The notes under the pieces: model-generated
Databases searched by the model: none
Told to the model about the DNA's origin: nothing
What the model saw: only the letters and a program-made list of their open reading frames with translations
Position numbers and translations under genes: made by a program
Part shown: in pieces, positions 59,076 to 64,000 of the stretch
How positions within the stretch are numbered: the stretch's first letter is position 1
Layout: the number at the start of each line of letters is the position of its first letter
NCBI RefSeq assembly: GCF_002843305.1
Contig: NZ_PGSG01000009.1
Span: forward strand, 229,264 to 293,263
DNA: 64,000 nucleotides
Direction: 5' to 3'
Source: Streptomyces barkulensis
Lineage (GTDB): Bacteria; Actinomycetota; Actinomycetes; Streptomycetales; Streptomycetaceae

Positions 59076-59930
59076 TCAGCCGACAACTTCGGAGTGCACC
59101 GGAACGGGCGGGCGTACTCCCGTGAGTGCCTCCGCTCGGGCCACCAGGTGAGGCGCAAGGTCGGGGTACCAGCCACGGGCTACGGCTTGCAGCATCTCCG
59201 CCAGCGCGGCAAGCTCCCCAATTCGGCCGGCGGGGGTGTCGAGGACCGCCGCGAACTCCTTGCGAATGCGGGCGGCAACGTCGGGAACAAGCAGGCTGTT
59301 GGCGTGGAGGAGCCCCGCGTCATAGCCGAAGGGCACCAAACCCCACCGCTCCCAGTCCAGCAGGGCCAGGGGCATGGCCGTGAGGTTTCCCCAGTGGAGG
59401 TCGCCGTGACCGGTCACCCGCTCCACCTTGACGGGCGCCGGGACGCCAAGGAATTGAGGGAAGGCCCGCTCGGTCCAGCCGTCCCGGACGGTGATCTTCA
59501 CCCCCTCCGCCTCAGCGAGCAGGGAAAGGGCTCGGCGAAGGTCCGCCCACCACTCGTCAGGCAACCTCGGATCGTGGTCGATGTCGGCCCGGTCCGGGGA
59601 CACCACGGTTTGTGTGAGGCAGTCCAGGACTTCGGCCTCGAAAGCCCACTCCCCGTCAGTCCAGTCGTGCACTGCGTAGAGGCGGGGGCGGGGGACGCCG
59701 TCAGGCACCAGTTCAGAGGCGCCGACGATGCCCTCCCCTCGCTTCCTGCCCGCGTTGCGCTTCGCCGTCCGGCTGACCCGCAGCCACCGGTCTCCCGCTC
59801 GGCGTCCGAGGGTGACACCGAGGAAGCCCCACGCCGGCGGCCCCGTGCAGGTGAGGCCGAGTTCCTTGGCCGCCCGGTCGTGGGCGGCCTCCATCAGGGC
59901 CCGCACCTCCTCATTAACCGGCGAGTTCAT
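59076..59930 (-). CDS. APH-fold phosphotransferase in the peptide operon
   Basis: A 284-residue protein with the aminoglycoside-phosphotransferase kinase core: the catalytic loop HGDLHWGN and the DFG-equivalent LLDWERWGLVPFGYDAG. The N-terminal lobe is short, with LGRRAGDRWLRVSRTAKR. Context argues against drug resistance: it is the last gene of peptide-cupin-AKR-APH, overlapping the AKR gene by 17 bp. A kinase acting on a peptide, sugar or small product is plausible but unproven. Confidence 0.85.
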   Translation of the reverse strand: MNSPVNEEVRALMEAAHDRAAKELGLTCTGPPAWGFLGVTLGRRAGDRWLRVSRTAKRNAGRKRGEGIVGASELVPDGVPRPRLYAVHDWTDGEWAFEAEVLDCLTQTVVSPDRADIDHDPRLPDEWWADLRRALSLLAEAEGVKITVRDGWTERAFPQFLGVPAPVKVERVTGHGDLHWGNLTAMPLALLDWERWGLVPFGYDAGLLHANSLLVPDVAARIRKEFAAVLDTPAGRIGELAALAEMLQAVARGWYPDLAPHLVARAEALTGVRPPVPVHSEVVG

Positions 59931-60816
59931 CCGTCACCTTCCTGAGTTCCCGGGCCGTCAGCGGCGCGGCCAGAGCCTTGGCCACATCGTCCCAGTGCTC
60001 GCGGGTGCTCGCGGAGGTGAGGACGACATCGAGACCAGGGCACGAGCCAGCGGCCAGCAGGGCAGCGGCTGCGGCCGACAGGCCGGGGCGGATGAGGTTC
60101 ACCAGTTCGGGTGTCACGGCGTCGAGGAGTTCGCCTCCGTGCAGCGGAGCGGAGCCGAAGGTGATCAGCCCCGCGTCCTTCGCCTGTACCAGTGGTCCGC
60201 CACCGTTCAGGGCCTGTGTGATCGGGGCATCCATGATCAGGCTGACGGGCATCTGCAAGCCCGTGAAGTGGTGCTCGGCGGAACCGGCCGCCTGCTGGGC
60301 GAGCGTGAGCAACTCGGGCACGCTGAGCGCTCCGGAGGTCAGGCCCGACCAGGTGGCGACGCCGTACCCGCCGATCCTGCCCGCATGGGCGAACTCTTCC
60401 AGCGCCGTGAAGGCTTCCCGTACACGCCCGTGCAGAACGGCACGGTCAAGGCCGTGCCCGTGGTGCTCGGGGTTGTGCACGAACACAAGGTCCACGCGCC
60501 CGAGCGCGGCCAAGGATCGCTCCGTCTGCCAGCGGACGAAGTGCCGTTCAAGGCTGTGCCTACTGGCCGCCTCTTCTCGGGTGAGCACGCCCTCAGTCAG
60601 GGCGGTGCGGCCTTGCTCCGCCGTGAAGAACCCCGTCTTCGTGGCTACCCGCACGGTCGGGTACTCCCCGAGAACCAGGCGCAGTTCCTCATGCGCCCGG
60701 CCATAGGCGTAGTTGGGTGCCGTGTCCACCCATGGGCTACCGGCGGCCAGGGCGGTGCGTGCCGCCTGGCTGACGGCACGCACGCGGTATGTCCCCAGGG
60801 AGAGTGCAGCGGTCAC
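59914..60816 (-). CDS. Aldo/keto reductase of the peptide operon
   Basis: A 300-residue NADPH-type reductase of the AKR fold. The catalytic tetrad is visible: Asp and Tyr in WVDTAPNYAYG, Lys in RVATKTGF, and His in LVFVHNPEHHG. The rest follows the TIM-barrel pattern. It would reduce a carbonyl, possibly one produced by the upstream oxygenase. The start overlaps the cupin stop by 4 nt (ATGA), and the stop overlaps the APH gene. Confidence 0.88.
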   Translation of the reverse strand: MTAALSLGTYRVRAVSQAARTALAAGSPWVDTAPNYAYGRAHEELRLVLGEYPTVRVATKTGFFTAEQGRTALTEGVLTREEAASRHSLERHFVRWQTERSLAALGRVDLVFVHNPEHHGHGLDRAVLHGRVREAFTALEEFAHAGRIGGYGVATWSGLTSGALSVPELLTLAQQAAGSAEHHFTGLQMPVSLIMDAPITQALNGGGPLVQAKDAGLITFGSAPLHGGELLDAVTPELVNLIRPGLSAAAAALLAAGSCPGLDVVLTSASTREHWDDVAKALAAPLTARELRKVTDELAG

Positions 60817-62000
60817 AGCGCCGTACCCACGACTGCGACGGCATGGCCGTCAATGAGGACGGAGAGCAGTCCGGCTACGTCCTTGGCCTCCAGTCCCGCG
60901 GAGTCGGCGAGTTCGCCGAGCGTGGTCGGCTGGTTGGTCAGCAGCGCGCCCAGCGCGGGCGCGGCGGGTTCGGCGAATTCCCAAGCGGTACCGGCTGCCG
61001 AGAAGGTGACCGTGCCCTGTGTCGGGTTCGCCGTCAGGCGGCCTCTCGGAGCGGTGAGCTTCACCGTGATCTCCCGTAGTGCGGGGAGCCCGCCCACATA
61101 CGGCAGGGACGGGATCGCGTGGCCCCGGTCGGTCGTGTCGATCGACTCCGCCCACCGTTCCACGAGCTGCGGGTCCGCCATCATGTCGGCCACCTCGCGG
61201 CGTACCGCGTCAATGAAGTCCGACCGTTCCGTCGGCGAGCCGAAGCGCGGAATGTCCCTGCGCAGCGCGAGGGACGCCCGGAGCTGATCGACGACCCACA
61301 GCATCAGGTCGGCACCCGTGTGCGGGACCATACCGAACGTGAGGTGAAGGGATTCCATCCCCTGGTCGGCGGTGACCGCGTGCCACCAGCCGCGTGGCAG
61401 ATAGAGCACGTCCCCCGGGGACAGGACGAGGTCCGCCACCGGCTCGCCCTCCGGCTCCTTTGGCGGCTCTACATCCCGGAAAGTGGGCGCCTCACGGGTC
61501 GCCCCCCACAGACGCCACCGCTTCGAGCCGTGCAACTGGACCACGACGACATCATGGTCGTCCCAGTGCCGACCGAAGCCCTCCCGCTCGGTCCACGAGG
61601 CGTACACGTTGACCTGCACAGAAGTCCCGAGGAAGCGTTCCAGCCCCTCGGCAGCCGCCCCCACAGCGGGGTGGATCTTCTCGACCGCATCGAGGACCAG
61701 CGATGCCCCATCCCTGAGCTGCGCGTGGAAGTCGGACGGCTGGATACTGGACCAGGTGACCGCGCGGCGGTTCGTGGTCGGGATCGCGTAGCGGTGCAGC
61801 GGGACCATCTCGCCATCCGCCGACAGGCGCAGCCGGGGCGGCTCCAGCCGCTGCGTGGCGATGATCCGGTTCAGGTCGTCCCAGGAGAACAGGCCCGCCC
61901 CGTCAGCGATCCTGGGGAAGTGCGCGTAGGAGCGGTGGTACGTCCGGGCGAGGAACGCGTCCCCGCCCAGACGCCCCGCCCACGAGGCTGCGTCAAGCAA
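60813..62000 (-). CDS. JmjC/cupin-fold Fe(II)/2-oxoglutarate oxygenase
   Basis: A 395-residue protein of the Cupin_4/ribosomal-oxygenase family (ROXA/YcfD-like). The metal triad is H145-W-D147 (RHWDDHD) and H207 (YLPRGWWHAV). The C-terminal 180 residues form a winged-helix-like part. Such enzymes hydroxylate residues in proteins or peptides. The start is TTG 62000, with GGGAG 8 nt upstream. It follows the 45-residue peptide ORF by 14 bp, hence the likely substrate. Confidence 0.85.
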   Translation of the reverse strand: MLDAASWAGRLGGDAFLARTYHRSYAHFPRIADGAGLFSWDDLNRIIATQRLEPPRLRLSADGEMVPLHRYAIPTTNRRAVTWSSIQPSDFHAQLRDGASLVLDAVEKIHPAVGAAAEGLERFLGTSVQVNVYASWTEREGFGRHWDDHDVVVVQLHGSKRWRLWGATREAPTFRDVEPPKEPEGEPVADLVLSPGDVLYLPRGWWHAVTADQGMESLHLTFGMVPHTGADLMLWVVDQLRASLALRRDIPRFGSPTERSDFIDAVRREVADMMADPQLVERWAESIDTTDRGHAIPSLPYVGGLPALREITVKLTAPRGRLTANPTQGTVTFSAAGTAWEFAEPAAPALGALLTNQPTTLGELADSAGLEAKDVAGLLSVLIDGHAVAVVGTAL

Positions 62001-62014
62001 CGTGGGCGCTCCCG

Positions 62015-62152
62015 TCAGTCGTTGCCGTCGGAACGGCCACTGCTGATGTCCGACTCCTGCTCGGCGCGGGTGCGCGCGGCCACGATCTTCCGCTTCGCGA
62101 TGAGCAGTCCACCCCCCGCGGGGGTGGCCAAGACGGTGCTCTGCTTATCCAT
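62015..62152 (-). CDS. 45-residue candidate precursor peptide
   Basis: A short ORF: MDKQSTVLATPAGGGLLIAK, then RKIVAARTRAEQ, and a hydrophilic tail with SSGRSDGND. ATG 62152 has a very good AGAGAGG ribosome-binding site 7 nt away. It lacks Cys and contains a Gly-Gly-Gly segment and an amphipathic helix. It is the first gene of the operon with the oxygenase, reductase and kinase-like protein. Precursor status is inferred from size and position. Confidence 0.7.
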   Translation of the reverse strand: MDKQSTVLATPAGGGLLIAKRKIVAARTRAEQESDISSGRSDGND

Positions 62153-62447
62153 CGGCTTACCTCTCTTCTCGGGACTCCCGCCGGGAATCAGGCGGGAAGC
62201 TCGGGATGCGGGTGGTTCGGGAACTCCACTCCGGCGTTCGTCACCACCGGCGCTTCGCCCCTGTCACGGCTGCCCGACACTGCTGGACCAGCGCCGCGCA
62301 CATGTCACACCCGGCGCGGGTTCCAGCTGGAAAGGGGAAGTACCGGATACGCGGGCTCGGATTTCGCCATCATCCTTTTCACTCGCGCGACTGCCCCCGC
62401 CTGCGCTCTGTTGCGTCACCCATCCTCGGGGGTCTGGCGGGGCAGTC
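62153..62447. other. Promoter/leader region of the peptide operon
   Basis: 295 bp between the disrupted regulator and the peptide gene. Very short frames are present (e.g. 21 codons starting MAKSEPAYPVLP), but none has convincing coding support. A promoter is expected here; no clear -35/-10 was found. Confidence 0.5.
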
Positions 62448-63128
62448 CTACCCTCTTTCCCGTTGAAGAAAGAAATCGTCTCGGATGCCCTCGACGAGAC
62501 AGCGCATGTCGTCCCCGTGGAGCGCCACAGCGGAGAAGCGGCCGAAGGTCTCGATGTACGTCTGGATGTCTCTGGGTTCACGCGTGGTGATCTCCGAGTG
62601 GAACGTCTCGACGATCACAAGCCGGTCATCGTGGATGCTGAAGCACGTCATGGGGAAGTCGGGCATCCGGCCAGTCAGCGGCACGACGCCGATGCTCACG
62701 TTGGGAAGCCGGGAGAGGGACACGACCCGATCCAGTTGGGTAGCCATGACAGCCGGCTCGCAGACCAGCCATCGCAGGACGTGTTCGCAGATGACGAAGT
62801 GGAACGATCGGCCGTCCTCGTACAGCGTCGCCTGCCGCTCCAGTCTGGCGGTCACCGTTCGATTCCTGGTCTCCTCCGGTAACGCGGGCGGCAGGGAGAA
62901 CACCGCTGTGGCGTATTCCGGCGTCTGGAGGAGTCCGGGAATGAGCTGTCCCTGAAACAGCCTGAGCAGAGACGTGCTGCTTTCAATGGCCTTGATGGTG
63001 TTCTGGTGCTTCCATGGCCCCATGCGACGCAGCAGGCGCCATGCTGTCGCCTCCGTAGCCTCTACTCTGGCAGTCGCGAGGAACTTTTCCTTCACCTCAC
63101 CCGAGACGTCGAGCGCCGAAAGGATCAA
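62448..63128 (-). pseudogene. XRE/DUF5753 regulator lacking its HTH domain
   Basis: The visible frame (226 residues) starts right after the HTH of a typical Streptomyces XRE-DUF5753 regulator: ALDVSGEVKEKFLATARVEA leads into the DUF5753 domain with LFQGQLIPGLLQTPEYATAVF, RQATLYEDGRSFHFVICEHVLR and VGVVPLTG-like NVSIGVVPLTGRMPDF. Upstream the frame meets a stop inside the IS end (63138-63140). The DNA-binding part is thus lost or lies beyond 64000 on the other side of the insertion. A TTG at 63128 could start a truncated protein that cannot bind DNA. Confidence 0.8.
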
Positions 63129-63133
63129 GACCT

Positions 63134-63147
63134 TGTCTCACGTGGTG
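63134..63147 (+). repeat. Left inverted repeat of the IS
   Basis: TGTCTCACGTGGTG, the perfect complement of the repeat at 63982-63995. Confidence 0.85.
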
Positions 63148-63167
63148 GGTTCGGTGCGGCATGATGG

Positions 63168-63991
63168 GTGGCTGTGAGTGTTGATCTGTCGCAGCGGTTG
63201 GTTCCCGACGGTTTGTGGGAGCTGGCAGCTCCGCTGCTGCCGAAGTTCACGTCCCGGCCGCAGGGCGGTGGGACCGCCCCGGTGGACGAGCGGGCCGCTT
63301 TCACCGCCGTGGTGTACGTGCTGACCAGCGGGTGTGCCTGGCGGCATCTGCCGGAGACCTTCGGCATCTCCCCGGCCACCGCGCACCGCCGGTTCACGCT
63401 CTGGACCGAGGCCGGGCTGTGGCGCCGGCTGCACCGGGCGGTGCTGGACGAACTCGGGGCCCGGGGCGAGGTGGACTGGGCCGCGGCGATCGTGGACGCG
63501 GCGAGTGTGCGGGCGAAAAAGGGGGCTCGCTGACCGGGCGCAATCCGGTCGACCGGGGCAAGAAGGGCAGCAAGCTCCACGTTCTGTCCGATGCCCAGGG
63601 CCTGCCGCTCGCCCTGGGCGTCTCGGGCGCGAACGTCCACGACAGCCAGGCGCTCCTGCCGCTGGTGGCGGGCATCCCCGCCGTCCGCTCCCGGCGCGGC
63701 CCGCGCAGACGCCGCCCCGGCAGGCTCCGCGCCGACAAGGCCTACCACTCCGCCGAGAAGCTGGCATGGCTGCGCGAGCGGGGCATCGTCCCGCGCATCG
63801 CCCGGCCCGGCATCGAGTCCGGCGAGCGCCTGGGCCGGCACCGCTGGAAGATCGAACGGTCGATCTCCTGGCTCTTCGGCTACCGGCGCCTCACCGTCCG
63901 GTACGAGCGCAAGGGCAGCCACTTCCTGGCCTTCCTCGGCCTCGCGGCCGCCCTGACCTGCTACAAGAAACTCGCCCAACTCACCACGTGA
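63168..63991 (+). CDS. IS5-family transposase, two frames joined by -1 frameshift
   Basis: Frame 1 (63168-63533) begins at GTG with SVDLSQRLVPDGLWELAAPL and runs to TGA; it carries the DUF4096-like HTH region. Frame 2 continues from KGGSLTGRNPVDRGKKGSKLH to the stop at 63991. The two overlap at GCGAAAAAGGGGG (63513-63525), a slippery run needing a -1 shift. Joined, the product of about 274 residues has the DDE triad: D in AIVDAASV, D in RADKAYHS and E in RWKIERSIS. The product looks intact. Confidence 0.88.
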
Positions 63992-63995
63992 GACA
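63982..63995 (+). repeat. Right inverted repeat of the IS
   Basis: CACCACGTGAGACA, the perfect complement of the left repeat. It overlaps the transposase stop. Confidence 0.85.
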
Positions 63996-64000
63996 TGCTC

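Larger units (their letters stand above)
63134..63995 (+). mobile_element. IS5-family insertion sequence
   Basis: About 862 bp bounded by the inverted repeats TGTCTCACGTGGTG (63134-63147) and its complement CACCACGTGAGACA (63982-63995). It encodes a two-frame DDE transposase. The length and frameshift are usual for the IS427 group of IS5. The outer bases match only partly, so the exact ends and target duplication are not resolved. It lies in the 5' part of the XRE/DUF5753 gene. Confidence 0.88.

Noticed and set aside
59076..59930. Aminoglycoside resistance gene
   Set aside because: Only the APH fold supports it; the operon context and lack of close similarity to known resistance enzymes argue otherwise.
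62264..62447. Further small precursor peptides upstream of the 45-residue ORF
   Set aside because: Several 18-21-codon frames exist but without matched ribosome-binding sites or typical composition.

Overview
The window is high-GC actinobacterial chromosome, almost certainly Streptomyces. Coding is dense, GTG and TTG starts are common, very long antisense shadow ORFs run opposite real genes, and the gene order (dnaJ-hrcA ... hemW ... lepA/rpsT/holA ... comEC/comEA ... leuS ... nadD/LCP/rsfS ... proA/proB ... obgE/rpmA/rplU/rne) is the conserved Streptomyces core.

Layout. Positions 1-5,089 hold the heat-shock pair hrcA-dnaJ behind a perfect CIRCE element, then an MBL-fold hydrolase, a DUF3097 protein and the heme chaperone hemW. 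Positions 5,090-6,758 hold a divergent TetR/SDR pair sharing one operator. Positions 7,089-25,919 are housekeeping genes: a PF04672-type methyltransferase, an acyl-CoA ligase, lepA, rpsT, holA, the comEA-comEC DNA-uptake pair, degV, a FAD-oxidase/Fe-S pair like GlcD/GlcF, and leuS. leuS has a 5' leader with a Leu-Leu-Leu leader peptide followed by an intrinsic terminator. Two near-identical tRNA-Ala(GGC) genes flank a GT87 mannosyltransferase-like membrane protein and a small zinc-ribbon protein. Then come a histidine phosphatase, rsfS, an LCP-like/LytR_C protein and nadD, an M48 protease, two proteins sharing a VFDESFVRAA motif, proA, and proB.

Positions 39,323-46,561 form a cell-wall glycopolymer block: an acyltransferase-3, a GT2 glycosyltransferase, a CDP-alcohol phosphatidyltransferase and a CDP-glycerol glycerophosphotransferase-like protein. 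It is followed on the other strand by obgE, rpmA, rplU, a very large RNase E/G and the DUF2344 (TIGR03936) protein, which appears to use a CTG start.

From about 55,190 to the right edge the window becomes accessory. An XRE/TPR regulator diverges from a chain of overlapping small genes that contains a graspetide precursor (tgmA-like) and its ATP-grasp maturase (tgmB-like), with no methyltransferase. The chain ends in a broken recombinase-tail relic. Facing it is a tightly coupled four-gene operon: a 45-residue peptide, a JmjC/cupin oxygenase, an aldo/keto reductase and an APH-fold kinase. It reads like a second, less familiar peptide-modification cassette. Its upstream XRE/DUF5753 regulator has lost its HTH domain exactly where an IS5-family element (63,134-63,995) is inserted.

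Many gene pairs are separated by long perfect hairpins that look like bidirectional terminators. No rRNA, CRISPR array or replication origin was seen.
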